From positions 4,278,001 through 4,342,000 of the forward strand of contig OY992834.1 of the NCBI GenBank assembly GCA_963921425.1: 64,000 nt of DNA. Reading direction: 5' to 3'. Below are positions 32,701-44,600 of this stretch, piece by piece (position 1 is the first letter of the stretch; the number at the start of each line of letters is the position of its first letter). Position numbers and translations under genes: made by a program. The notes under the pieces were generated by a model, which had not been told where the DNA came from, ran no database searches, and was given only the letters and a program-made list of their open reading frames with translations. The DNA comes from Dryas octopetala (Eukaryota; Streptophyta; Magnoliopsida; Rosales; Rosaceae).

Positions 32701-34070
32701 AAAAAAAAAAACTGTATGCAGATCTGATGTTGATTTCCAGGAATTTTGCTTGCAAGTATTATTCGAGTGTGTAAGCAAGGACAGACCTTCTCTTTTACAG
32801 GTAACCACAAAATATGCAGGGATGAGCTGATTTCTCAGTGCTTTCAATTTAAACCAACCTTGAATTTACTGAGTTAGGGGTTCCAGTACGGCTGGATGCC
32901 TAGAGTGCTGTCATTTGTTTGTTCACACATAGAGGTGTACACTAGGATTTAGATGTGACACTACCAAATGAAACTGGATTACACTTTTCATTTTATTCAA
33001 TGTGCAACTGGATTATGCTTTTTTATTAGATATTTCATTTCTTAATGTGAAAGCTCATAATAATAAATTCAATGTGATCTCTTGAGAATTATGCAGGTCT
33101 ATTTGTCATTATACACGACGATGGGGTCAATGGCAGATCAGGTTACAAGTGATACTGTTGTTTTATGTGATTCACTCTCTATCTCTAATTTTAAGGTACT
33201 GTTCTGTAAACCTTTCACTTTGTTCTACTGATAACCTTCATTACAATGATCCCAAGTTGTACTAATTACTTGAATACTGGAGACCATTGCCTGCATGAAA
33301 CTTGACTATAAAGCCATTTCATAAGGATGGGATTTTAAGCCACTTAAAGCCAAGTCACATACTCATTTCCAGAAACACAGAAACAAAGAAATTACTTTAT
33401 TTTGCTCTGGATCATAAGGAAATTAGAAGTTTGACCCCGAGTAATTTCTTGAGTCTGGACTTGGGTTATACTCGTAGCCTTGATATGGTGTATGCTTGAA
33501 CGTTAGGTCCTGTTTCATGATGGAGAAAACAAGGTGATCATTGATTGAATTAGGATGAGTTGAATATGTAATTTTTGATATTTTCTTTGAAGAAATAAAA
33601 ACCTTGTTGAATATGCAATACTTGATATATCATGTTTTATTTTTCTTTTATTTAACCACCCCTTCCGCTTGCAGCTTGCGCTGGCCTACAATGAGACTTT
33701 GTTGAGTGGAAGATCGACCTCTTCAAGAGGTAGCATAGTTCAATCCAACTTTATAGCTTGTCTTAGGAAGCAGGTGGAAGAGCTCCTAAACTGTTCTCAG
33801 GACTTGAAGGATGATTTTAGTAATTATATGTATTCTGGGAGGTGGCCCAACGGGGAATCCCAGGGTGATAAGCGTTCAATACTTCTTTCTTGGTACCTTC
33901 AGTGGTTTGGCGTACCAGCGCCATCTTTAATAAAGACGGTTGTGGAAAAAGTCAAGCCCAAGCTCAAGTCGTCATCTTTGGTCCCCTTGTTGCATTTATT
34001 ATTTCCGAGAACTCACATCAATGCCATTGGTGAGATAGATAATCTCTTTTCATCAAACGACACCAGATGA
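17760..34070 (+). CDS. APC1: Anaphase-promoting complex subunit 1 (APC1), 37 coding exons
   Basis: APC1 is the largest scaffold of the APC/C, the nuclear E3 ubiquitin ligase that marks cyclins and securin for destruction. Exons (joined, 1827 residues): 17760-17992, 18121-18184, 18267-18351, 18469-18755, 18863-18968, 19063-19223, 19642-19829, 19914-19983, 20261-20428, 20641-21128, 21774-22233, 22449-22787, 23593-23676, 24588-24680, 24779-24838, 25423-25521, 25818-25958, 26388-26468, 27012-27083, 27371-27442, 28029-28122, 28191-28273, 28469-28525, 28665-28742, 28836-28957, 29031-29188, 29567-29643, 29723-29833, 29925-30026, 30755-30895, 31256-31429, 31825-31888, 32030-32169, 32253-32410, 32722-32800, 33097-33195, 33675-34070. 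The N-terminus (LTVLGEFKPFGLIAEAVDGK, then DYFLFDPE) and the Gly-rich PC-repeat blocks (HAGLLLGLGLHGYL, VGLMLGLAAAYRGTMHP, GFSLGLVALGRGED, SLAIGFLFLGGGTQ) match plant APC1. The start is the first Met of the conserved N-terminus. All introns are GT-AG by eye. Confidence 0.95.
21306..21605 (+). repeat. Long inverted repeat (hairpin) in APC1 intron 10
   Basis: Arms 21306-21410 and 21489-21605 are near-perfect reverse complements around a loop of about 78 bp. Next to the loop 23 bp pair perfectly (21388-21410 with 21489-21511). The right arm carries an extra ATCTTGGAA-type repeat, which leaves a bulge. The hairpin lies on the transcribed strand of APC1, so the pre-mRNA would fold here. It may be a young microRNA or siRNA locus or a foldback transposon remnant. 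I recognise no known microRNA in it. Confidence 0.85.
22958..23050. repeat. Short degenerate tandem repeat in APC1 intron 12
   Basis: Three copies of about 30 bp share the core TGGAACTTGTT with AAGGTC before it. It is intronic and no function is apparent. Confidence 0.6.
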
Positions 34071-35617
34071 GGCATGGATGGTACACTGAAGACTTGTTGC
34101 AGAAAGTTCAGGTCTGGACTCCAGTCACGATCTGTTTTGTGCTTTTGGCTCGGGTGAAAGTACACATCGTGGAGCAAACACATTGTCTGCAAGACAACAA
34201 CCCCATTTGCTAGCAGGTATGCCCAATGTACATGTATATTATTTAAAATATGTATATGTAAAATGGCACAGTTAAGATATGGAATTTTTATTTATCTTGG
34301 TACTTTGATCTGAGTCATTGGCTGTCATTAGAGGTCCTGGCAGTGGCTCTATGAGCTACAGATGCAAAGATATTAGACGGGTTCTGGCTGGGTTTTATGA
34401 CCGAAATTTTAAGCAAGCAGGGTCGGCTTGCTTAAAGTTGACCCTACTGTCTGAATCAAAATTTGGTAAGGATCTCCAGCAGTTCCTTCGTCCAGGACAC
34501 TGAGGATTGGTGAGCTTCTGTTGAGCCAAGTTTAGTTGCTTCCTTTGCATTATTGCATGTGACCGGGTACGATCTTTCTTGATTGTAATTCTAATTCCCA
34601 CCATGTATGTAGATCATGTACTTTGGGTTTGAGCTCAATTTGTAATCTAACGAGATAAGAACCATTGTAGGCCGTTTCATGCATGATCACGGTGATCAGT
34701 GGAAGTTCATATTGGTAATTTATTGTGAAAAATAATCCAATATTTCTGTGGAGTGCTTATATTTTCACCCCTACTTATTTCTCCACACACCTTATTTTTA
34801 TACCTATCTACACTCTTTCCACCCCCTTTAACTATCATCTCACTGGCCCATTTTTTTCATTCATTTTCTTCTTATTACACTTTTTTCCCTCTATACACCA
34901 GAATATCCTTAGGGAATTTTTTTTTTCCTTTTTTAAACCCATACATTTTCGTGAGAAATAATTCTCCCGGACTTATAAGTTTTTAATAAAATTTCATTTT
35001 AATGCTTAAATTCGACACGACTGTTTGAATCAATTATTGAATTGAATCTAGTTTTTTAATGCATTGACCTTCAATTTAAATCCCTCAATTTAGCACAACT
35101 GAAAGGTAACTGCAATTGCCTTCTCAAGAATTTATAATTTTTTCATCTACTTTTAAATACTTGAATACAAGAAAGCTAATTCCTAATTTAAAAAAAAAAA
35201 TAGTGAAAGCAAAAATATTTTAGATTAAGTAAGAGTTAATTAACATGTGAAAAACAATAACCCAAAAAAGGATAATAATGTTTGACATACAGTTTCGTAT
35301 TTACTTTATTTTCCGGTCCGCATGAATTATACAATTCAAATAGTTGCATCGAACAGCCCCTTTTCGGCCTTAGGCAAATTGGAGATCTGGCAGAAATATG
35401 GTGTTCTCACTCAGCCTGCCTCAGTCAAATTGGATGAACAAAGAACCGAAAAATAAAAAAAGGTCGAACCCTAGATTTCAAGCTATAAGAAAGTAAAAAG
35501 AAGAAATTGAGGAGAAATTACATGAACTGAGGTAATGATGGAACCCCAAAAAAAGAAAAGGTAAACTCAAAATGTAGAACAAAAATTATAAAAACAAGGC
35601 AAGTATGGATTTCTGTG
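34071..35617. other. APC1 3' region and intergenic DNA
   Basis: The APC1 3'UTR probably runs from 34071 to about 34700. A perfect 11-bp-stem hairpin lies in it (34408-34436). From about 34720 the DNA is AT- and CT-rich and no gene is seen before the end of the convergent minus-strand gene. Confidence 0.6.
34408..34436. repeat. Perfect short hairpin downstream of APC1
   Basis: TTTAAGCAAGC pairs with GCTTGCTTAAA around a 7-base loop. It lies in the probable 3'UTR and is an eye-visible structure of unknown role. Confidence 0.8.
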
Positions 35618-38518
35618 TCAAGAAGAGCGGGATATGATACGTGTGTAAAGGAACTCGTTCCACGTGTCGGGCAACCCGGGAAGGCACCAATGGATACAAT
35701 CCGCATACGTGGCCGGGTCTGCTTGTTGTTCTGGTGTTAACAACTTGCCTTGTCGAATGGTGAAGACTGAGGTATGTGCATCTTTGCGAAGCTCAGAGAG
35801 GGTGGTGATGTTGAGGAAGTGAACAGGCACTTTCATTGATCGTGTTATGTTGCTTGAAATCACAAAGAGCCTGCGGTCTGTGCCCACTTCCAATGGGGTG
35901 GTCATGTTCAACACTGGGGTGGTCTCTTTCGCACATTTTATGCCATCTGGGTTGTCCCAATCCAAGCTCCTATTACATCACAATAGTAGTAAATTATTTC
36001 AATAATCTTATGTCGGAAGTGAAGTAAACTTCTACCATAAAAATAGGTATAACGTGAAAATACACATTTTTTAGGTTCATTTTTTCCTTACTAAATTATA
36101 GAGCTTTTATAATTAAATATATTTATATTTATATGCCATATAAATATAATTTTCGTACAGTAGACAAATTTAAAGTTAAAAGTATTAAAACACATGTATA
36201 ATGATTTTCATTTGAAAATATATAGTGGTTAACCAACCAAAGATTAGGGTCAAATCAAGCTTTAAGGTTCATGGACCCACTAGCAACCACCAAGGCTTGC
36301 TCACCTAATGGGATATTATTATATTCTTGTTTCACTTTCACATAACTGGTGGACAATTAGTAAAGTATTATCAGCTGAGCTAGCTAAATCCACTTTCTCA
36401 CCGAATCTGCTGGCCCTAGAGTTTGTTTCACCATGATTTGGTTGAAGGAATAATTGGATGAAGATTCTTACAATTGGGTACATAAACTGAAGTTGGCATT
36501 GAAGTTCCAAACTTTTTTAAGTCTAACTAATACAAATTAGGGCCCAAAAAAGCCACCAAGAATCTTCTAACTAGAATTTTTCAATGCCCATGTGGTGTAA
36601 TACTTCCAATTGTTTCTTGTTATTATCTTTCCCAATGAGACAATGACTTGATTATATAAATCTATTTTAGTTGCAGAGAAGTCATAACTTCTATCGATCC
36701 TTTTGTTTTACATTTTCATTAAAAATTGCAAATTTTAGCAAAACATGTTTGTAAACTTTGAAGCAAAACAAAATAAATATAGTAAGGTGTAAAAATTACT
36801 TGATGTGGAGAGGAGACATGCTGCTGAAGAAAACTGTGGTACGGTTAGGGTCGATATTTTTGTCCACCCATTTAGCCCATGTCTTCAATACTCTCCGATA
36901 AGCTAACGGCCGGTCGATCTCATCAAACTCTGTGGCCCCTTGATCGAACGATCCTCGTCTGTTTGATTAATAAAAAAAAAAAAAATCAATTTTATGATAT
37001 TACATATTAATCAGCATGCATTTGGAGGCAGAATTAATATATATATTTTTTTAGAAAATTAGCTACTTACAGAACTTTCATGTTGAATGTGTTCATCCAC
37101 CATATGTATGTGTTAAAGATGAGGTAGTCCACACCCTTCCAATTTTTACCATGCTTCTTAATTGATTTGGGCATGATTATACGATTTAGTATGCTGTGCA
37201 TATTGGGATCATCTGAATTTGACTCAACCAGAAATGGAGCCCAGTAGAACTCCACTGTAGCATTATAGTCCTAAAACCACACAATAAACAAATAACAAAA
37301 AACATCATATAACCCAATTCCCAAATAATTATGTGCACCTCAACAGGCTCAATTCAACCTCATCTAATATGCCAATTCTAAATTCTTAACCACTAACATG
37401 TGGGAAATGAAAATAGCTCCAGATGGTCCACACTCCACACCATATATAATTTTTTTTATATAATTAATTGCAGGTGATGAATTGCTGGCACGTCTATCTA
37501 GTTGATTACAAAGTTAGGTGGGCCATGCATAAATAATTTTCTGGTAAGTAAAAAATTAAGAAAAATAAGAAATGTAAAGAAGAAAATAACTATGTACCTC
37601 GACTCTGAAAATTGAGAGAGAACCATTCTTTACCAAGCTCTTCCTACCAGGAGGAATGGTAGACTGAGCAAAACATATCATGGATTCCCACTGGTTTCTA
37701 TTCAATGAGTCTCCAACAAACATGAGCCTCTTGTTCCTCAGTTTCTCTAGCAACAATCTTGCGTTGAACCTTATATAACACAACACAATCAAGGCATTAA
37801 TTAAAAAGTTAAATTAGCAATAAATCAGAAGAATAAAGCACAATTAAGGCATTGCTTACTTTGGCAGATTACAATCTCTGGGTTGCCACCTCCAATGTTG
37901 GTACAGTGAGTCCTTTCTTCCATTCCTCATGCAAGTCACTTGCTCTGTGAGAAACTCACATTCCTCTTCTTTGTACAAAGGGTGGGTCACTGGGTCAAAA
38001 ACCCAGTACCCATCAAACAAATCACAGTCTTCTGGAGGCAATTCAATCTCTTCTTCTTCTTCTTCTTCTTCATGTTCTTCTTCTTGTTCTTTTTCTACTG
38101 CAGAATCCGACAATTCAATTTTCTGCTCTTCATCTTTTTCCACAATGGTTTTTAAATCAACTGGTTCTTGGGTCAATTCCTCTGAATTCTCCAACTGGGT
38201 CTCTTTCAATTTGGCTCTTGAACTCAGCGAAACTCTGTTTTGGATGTCGCTCTGTTTGGTTTCTGGAACAGGGTTGCTCTGTTTGGTTTCTTGGACAGGG
38301 TTGCTCTGTTTCGACCCTTGTTGTTCTTCTTGGAGTTCTTGGGCTTTGGGACTTGAAAATGGAAACTCGGCAATGGACTTGACGTCCTCGTTGTACATGA
38401 AGACCCCAAAGAGGAATATGGAGCAGACCACCACAAAGATGGAGAGGTAGCTGTTCTTGCGAGCCTTCATTGCCACTGTTTCAGAGGAGAAGGGGGTCTT
38501 TCGGCGAAAAGGCTGCAT
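35618..38518 (-). CDS. TBL29: ESK1/TBL29-type xylan O-acetyltransferase
   Basis: This is a Golgi membrane enzyme that transfers acetyl groups to xylan in secondary walls. Minus-strand exons: 38518-37860, 37769-37598, 37270-37071, 36958-36800, 35969-35618 (513 residues). An N-terminal anchor ([20 protein letters not shown], about residues 23-42) is followed by [12 protein letters not shown], a variable Gln/Glu-rich stem with an acidic run encoded by a CTT microsatellite, and the PMR5N domain from [12 protein letters not shown]. The catalytic GDS motif is in [15 protein letters not shown] and the DxxH motif in [19 protein letters not shown]. The start MQPFRRK and the end ISRSS fit the ESK1 clade. 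It sits between APC1 and the tomosyn-like gene and is convergent with APC1. A GA-rich tract (38800-38827) lies upstream. Orthology to TBL29 rather than another ESK1-clade member is likely but not proven. Confidence 0.93.
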
Positions 38519-40951
38519 CCGAGAGAGTGGAGAGGTGGTGAGAGATGGAGAGGGAGAGAAACAGAAGGTAATATAAGAGAGAAATGAACAACATGAAGCT
38601 AGTAATTAAAAGACTTATGGATTCGGTATTTTGGGTTATGCTAATTTGTTTAATTGGGTGTTTGGTGAAATGGGTTTGTCCTTAAGAAGTAGCTTTGGAT
38701 TTTGGTTGGTGGAGGATTGTCTTTCTCAGTTTGCTTGGCTTATTTCTATTGTAAGCCATTGCTAACTAATTCCTTCAAATTGGGCCAGAAAAAATATGAG
38801 AGAGAATGAGAGAAAGAGAGAGAGAGGAGTAATTTGAAAGCTTTGCCAAGTTGGTCTTAGTCTTAGTTAGATGGGGGATGATATGCAGGTTGTGGTGGTG
38901 ATGTGGAACTCAATGGCAGAGACTGAGTTTTAATTTGTGTTTAGGTTTTGATTTTTGATAGAGAAACTTCAACAGTCGCACAGTTCTAGGGGGGGCCTTA
39001 GAAGTCCAATGTTCTCTAGAGTCAAAAGGTTAATATAGTTGGTCTGTTTTGATCAAAGTGGTCATATAATTATGGGCATTCCCATTTTCATCCTTCACTT
39101 TTCACAAAATAATTTTCCTAATAAACTATGACTTTGTTTCATAGAATACTTGAAATTCTTCCAGTGTTAACTTTGGCCATAATGTGATTTTCCAGATTAG
39201 ATTGGTGCTCAGGTGACTATTATTGAATACATACATGCATGTAACTCTTGTTAGTCACTCTATGGCACAAATTGAACATATAGTTATGTCTGTTTAGGAA
39301 AATATTCAACATTAGTTTGTTAAGAGCGAAAAAATTATTGTATGCGGCAATTATATATAATCTTTTTTTTTTCTCTTTTAAAATATGCATGTGGGTCTGA
39401 GGGTTATGTAATGGATAAAAAAATATCTTCAAAATAATTTAAAAGTGTGTTAAACAAAAAAATGGTATAATTATATAGTAAAAACCATTATGATTAGTTT
39501 GCACAAAGCCACCTAATCATTATTATAGAAAGGAAAGTCACCAAATCATTTTTTATGTCAATGCAAATTAACTCAAAATTATTTCATATGAATTGAGATA
39601 AAAATCCAAAATTCACTCCCCAATGGCCTAACATGCATGTGACCTTTCTTTGTCCCCAACGACAAAGCTTCAACTGCCCAAGTGATCGAAGTTGATACCT
39701 CATTAAGGCTCGTAATAATGATTTCTTTTTGCAGAAACAAATCCAAATTATCAATAACTTCATCTTTGAGAGAAGTAAGGGCTAAGGAACTCTTTTTAAT
39801 GTTTCAGTGTAGTGAGTATACCAACATATATCCTCTGGATGTGTACGTCCTTTGCGTGGTAGTTTGATGGGTACTGGAAAATTTGCTTAGTTTTCAAGTC
39901 AAGCCAACTGCATCAGAACCTGCACACACACCACTTCTACACAGACATTTACAGCTCATGTCAATTCTTTTTCTTTTCTTTTTTTTTTGAAAAAAAAACC
40001 CCAACTACATCATGAAAACAATGAAAAAGAGGCAAAAAAAAAAAAGATAAAGAAAAAGAAGAAGATGAATTCCACTTACATGGAAAAAAAATGGTATGTA
40101 TGTTGTATTAGAGTATGGTGACAGTGATAGTTTGCTAACAACACCTAAAATGTTAGGGAGACAAAGAAAACATAAATATTGAAGATTAATAGATAACAAA
40201 TGAAAGGTTTGGTGGGGTGAAATTCGCAAAACTTGAGAATTATTTTGGAAGAAATTATAGAATACATACACATGTATGTAAATGCACAATTGCTTGTGGG
40301 AGGAATTTGAATAGACAAATGTATGTAATTGGAAAGAAGAAATATTGAGATTTGAATTATTTATTGATTTTAGGTACAATCTAATTGTCAACTTTACTTT
40401 AAAGTTTAAAATTTATTTGAGGTCTACCGTCTACATATATGTCAAGTAATCTGTAATCTGGAGTAAATATGTAGTTAGGATTTTGCATACGTTTTGTTAT
40501 GACAGGTTTTTTATCGTACAGATATGAACCTTCTCATGCGGCCCATCAGAAGAGTGCCAGCCCGGTTTTATGAACTCTGGTGGATCTCTACGGGCCTTGA
40601 GCTTGGGCTTTAATGCCTTTCGTTTTTGGACAGATTACTTTTTTTATTTTATTTTTTATGACTTATTATGATCTTGATTTTTTTTATTTTTTATATCCGA
40701 ATTCTACTCAACACTGAGATTCATTTCCTAACACAAATACACAATATAGCCAACACCATTTTTTGGAATAGCTTTCATGGAGTCTCTGCACCTAACCCTT
40801 TTAGTTGTCGTTTTTTGACACTTTAGTTTGTTTTCATGGTGCTAACCATTGAGGCGACCATACTAGCTAGATATAATGAAACATGTTATATAGGATTGTC
40901 GTTTGAATAATGTTAGAAGGATATATTTTTATGAGTGATCAAATTGAATTT
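38519..40951. other. Intergenic DNA upstream of the TBL29-like gene
   Basis: It contains the GA-rich promoter/5'UTR side of the TBL gene (38520-38830), then AT-rich DNA with A/T runs near 39360 and 39990. No gene is supported. A minus-strand frame of 128 codons (40005-40391) is low in complexity and unrecognised. Confidence 0.6.
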
Positions 40952-41395
40952 TTAATACGGTATCTGTCCAGCGGGTCTTTGAAAAGGAGCATAGTCTTCC
41001 AAATAAAATGACTTAAACACCCTTTCTTCTCTCTCACTATCACCACCACTTCCACCATTGATGATCTCATCATCTCTGTCATTATTAATGGTTTCTATTT
41101 TTCGACCAAAAAAAAAAAAAACAATGGTTTCTATTGAAACAAGAGGGGACACTCTACTGTGTACAGGAAGAGTCACCAACACTGACTTGTACTTGCCCTC
41201 ATCTCCCAAACACGTCACTGCCACCAGTTCACCACCACGTACTTCCACCATTGATGACGTGGACAGGAGGTTGTTGCCAGGTGGCTGAGTGGATGGTGTT
41301 GGTGAGGGCGCTGAGGTGGCCCCGCCGCCGTGCATTTTTGGTAGCTGTTGTGACTTGTGGTTGCTTGTGAGCTGATGTGGTGCATGTGTGTTCAT
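40952..41395 (-). CDS. Hypothetical 147-residue protein (doubtful)
   Basis: I do not recognise this protein. It is Ser/Pro/Gly-rich at the start, with VEVRGGELVAVTCLGDEG in the middle and a tidy C-terminus (FKSFYLEDYAPFQRPAG). It is GC-richer than the flanks. A tiny insertion at 41087-41135 adds 36 bases (23-nt insert plus one 13-bp duplication), so the frame stays open and gains a run of phenylalanines. It is divergent from the tomosyn-like gene, with less than 300 bp between the ATGs. It could be a short real gene or a decaying one. Confidence 0.35.
   Translation of the reverse strand: MNTHAPHQLTSNHKSQQLPKMHGGGATSAPSPTPSTQPPGNNLLSTSSMVEVRGGELVAVTCLGDEGKYKSVLVTLPVHSRVSPLVSIETIVFFFFGRKIETINNDRDDEIINGGSGGDSEREERVFKSFYLEDYAPFQRPAGQIPY
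41087..41135 (+). mobile_element. Tiny oligo(A)-tailed insertion with 13-bp duplication
   Basis: An exact 13-bp direct repeat, AATGGTTTCTATT (41087-41099 and 41123-41135), flanks a 23-nt insert made of TTTCGACC and an A-run ending in C. The form is that of a target-site duplication around a very short poly(A) sequence. Confidence 0.65.
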
Positions 41396-41407
41396 TTGTC
41401 ATGCGTA

Positions 41408-41464
41408 CACGTGTTAGAGGAGATTAAAAGGAACGAACGTAGACCAAGTCATTCTGTATATAAA
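41408..41464 (+). promoter_or_regulatory. Promoter of the tomosyn-like gene: G-box and TATA
   Basis: CACGTG lies at 41408-41413 and TATATAAA at 41457-41464, about 220 bp before the ATG. The same interval must also serve the divergent minus-strand frame, if that is real. Confidence 0.5.
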
Positions 41465-41682
41465 CGCCTTCCTTTGAAATCAATCAAAAGCAACAATTAA
41501 TCTAAATGAATCGGACGGTCAGCGAATCCTCCTCCGCTCTCGCATCACCGTCAATTCTTTCCATCCCATGCACAAAAATCCCCTCCATGGCTCCTTACCA
41601 TCGTCGTCCGTACCAAACACCATTTTTCATATATTTTGCAAAGCAGACGAAGAAGACAGACAGTTGGAGTTTTTGAATCACC

Positions 41683-44600
41683 ATGTTCGCTAGAATCTTC
41701 AATAAATCCTCATCAGCAAAGCAACAAGCACCATCTCCTCAGGTACGTACTCTCTCCATTGCCTTTTTCATTATTATTTATTTCAATTTTGTTTTGTTTT
41801 TCTTTTAATATTGCATTTGGTTCAAAAATGGTTGTTGTTTCGACCAAAATACTTGTTTGTAATTTCTTTGATTGTTTGGATGTGCAAATTATTGACCTGC
41901 AACAATGGCGCTGATCGAATCAGAACTATTGGAGCTCGCTCGAATTTTCTGCAAATCACAATTGATTGAGCGATGAATTTCTCATTTTAGTTGAAGTACT
42001 TAACGGATTGAAACGAAAGCCACCTCTTAATTTTCTTTCTCTGCTTAGTGTATGATAGCGTATTGTAATTGTTGTGCGTACCGAAACGTTTCTGATACAC
42101 TCTTCGTTTACATAATGTGCCTCAGGGAAGGGTCACACAAGCTGATTTGGATCCGCGCATTGCTGTTCACTATGGGATTCCATGTACTGCGTCCATTCTG
42201 GCAATTGATCGAACACAAAGCCTGCTGGCAATTGGAACACTGTGAGTTAACAATTGGACTGTCTAGCAAAGCCAACAAGTTGCGTTATATGCAAAATGTA
42301 GGAGCTTCTTAACTTCAAATTGACTATACTCTGCTGTGTATGCAGGGATGGGAGGATAAAAGTGATCGGTGGTGATAATATCGAAGGGCTTCTTGTATCT
42401 CCGAAGCCGCTGCCATTTAAAAGCTTAGAGGTTAGTAAGTCTAGATGCAATTAGTAATTAGGGTATGTCAAAATGATCTGCGTAGACAAGTTGATAGTTT
42501 GTGTTTCATTGTATATTTTTGCAGTTCTTACAAAATCAAGGTTTTCTAGCTAGTGTCTCAAGTGAAAACGAAATTCAGGTGTTGTGTTTTCTTGAACTAT
42601 CTAAATTTATTATCAAAATTACATATGCTAGCTACTAGTTTTACCATTATCCAATGCCTTCAAAATTTCAATACAGTTTTGTCATCTTGATCCTTCTTTT
42701 TTTCTTCTATACTAACAGTATTGATTGGTTTAATAGGTTATTAATGTTGACAGGTTTGGGATTTGGAACAGAGGCGAATAGCTTCTTCTTTAAAGTGGGA
42801 ATGCAATATAACTGCTTTCTCTGTTATTTATGGCACCAGTTACATGTATAGCACTTGTAAAACTAATTACTGAACTGCTTCTTCATTTGAAAGTCATTGC
42901 CAGAAAATGCAAGTACAAAATTGACAATGGAATATAACATTATGCTGTAATTACTGTCAGGTATATTGGAAGTGAATATGCAACGGTGTCTGTGTTAAAG
43001 TTTGATGCTGAATATGGAAAAATTAAACTACTGCCATATTATATTACTGGAAATTTCATAGCTGGTAACTTCTTATTCTCTTATAATTGTTTTTTCTTTT
43101 GGTCTGAGTCTCTTATAATTGGTTTTTCTTTTGGTCTGAGTCTCTTATAATTGTTTGTTGTAACTTGTAATGAAAAACTCATATTAATCTCTACTGATTG
43201 GGGGGGGGGGGAGTGAAGCAGGTTTTGGGGGGCATGTACACATACAGACTGATAAAAAGAACTGTTGGATGACCTCTGTGTAAAGTGTTATTGAATATCT
43301 TTTCATGAGAGTGAGAGTTCTTGCCAACTCCAAATCATGTTCTGTTTAGGAAGTTGGTTTATCTAAGTAAAACATCGTTTACATGAGTACTTTATGTATT
43401 TGAGGAATTTCAAACATGATAAAACATTAAGAACACTACTTTTTTCTTTTCCTTTTACTTAATATATTTGTATGGCCATTTATGTTGTCCATGTGTTAGG
43501 CTTAAATGACGCCACACGTGCGAGGGCGTGTTGAGAGAAATCCCACATTGAAGATGTGAAGGCCTTACTAGTGGCTTATAAGGATTTGGGCTACTCCTCC
43601 CATTGTCAATTGGTTTTGGGATGGATGCCTAGATTTCTTCATAGTATCAGAGCTTGGTTATCTGCGTGTAAGTCCCAACGGCCACAAGTGCTCCCATGTT
43701 ACCCAATACAATTTGTTCACGTGTAAGGCTCAAAATCTCGCCACACGTGCGAGGACGTGTTGAGAGTAATGTGGAGCAATGTCTCACATCGGAAAACTAG
43801 AGCTTAGTATATGTGCTTATAAGTCTTGAGCCTCTCCACCCATTGCCAATTGGTTTTGGGTTGGATGCTCTAATTCTATCAAACTCTTCTGTAGCTATGT
43901 AATATCTACTATATTCTAATGCTAAATTATTTTATTGATATTGCAGAAGCAGCAGGAATGTCATTGCCTGATCAACTTCCTGTTGTTGGAGTTCTCCAGC
44001 AACCTAGTTCTCTAGGAAACAGGCAAGACAAATCCATGTGAAAATGCTCTTCCTAGATCCTGGTTTTTCATTCCAAAGCAATGCATTTGATTGTCAAATT
44101 ATTTTCTACTAGTTGCCAACTTGGCTGCCTTTTGAGATTATAATGCTCTGGATCTAAAAGCATGTCGACAGGATTGACTGGAGCTCGTAACATGATTATA
44201 GGCATATGGTTTGTTAGTTTTATTATTCTTTTAGTGTTTTAAGAGTGGCCACAGCCTCTCTTTGAAATTCATTAGATTTTGGGCGGGCTTGACTATTGAG
44301 TATTGGCTAAGCTTGATGCAAGTAGCAATAGATGTTCAAACTATTCACTAAGTTGAAGATATATGTTGGCACACACTTGTGCACACACAAACATGTGTAC
44401 GCACTTGCATATATATATATATATATATAAGTATGTATGAAACCATGTCCCCAGTCACATTAACTAAAATATTGATTCATTGGTGAAACCAGGTGTTGCA
44501 TTCTATATTTATTTTAGATATTTGTGCTAATAATGCAATTTGAAGAATGTGCCCTTTTGCAGGCTGTTGATTGCATATGAGAATGGGTTGATTATTCTCT

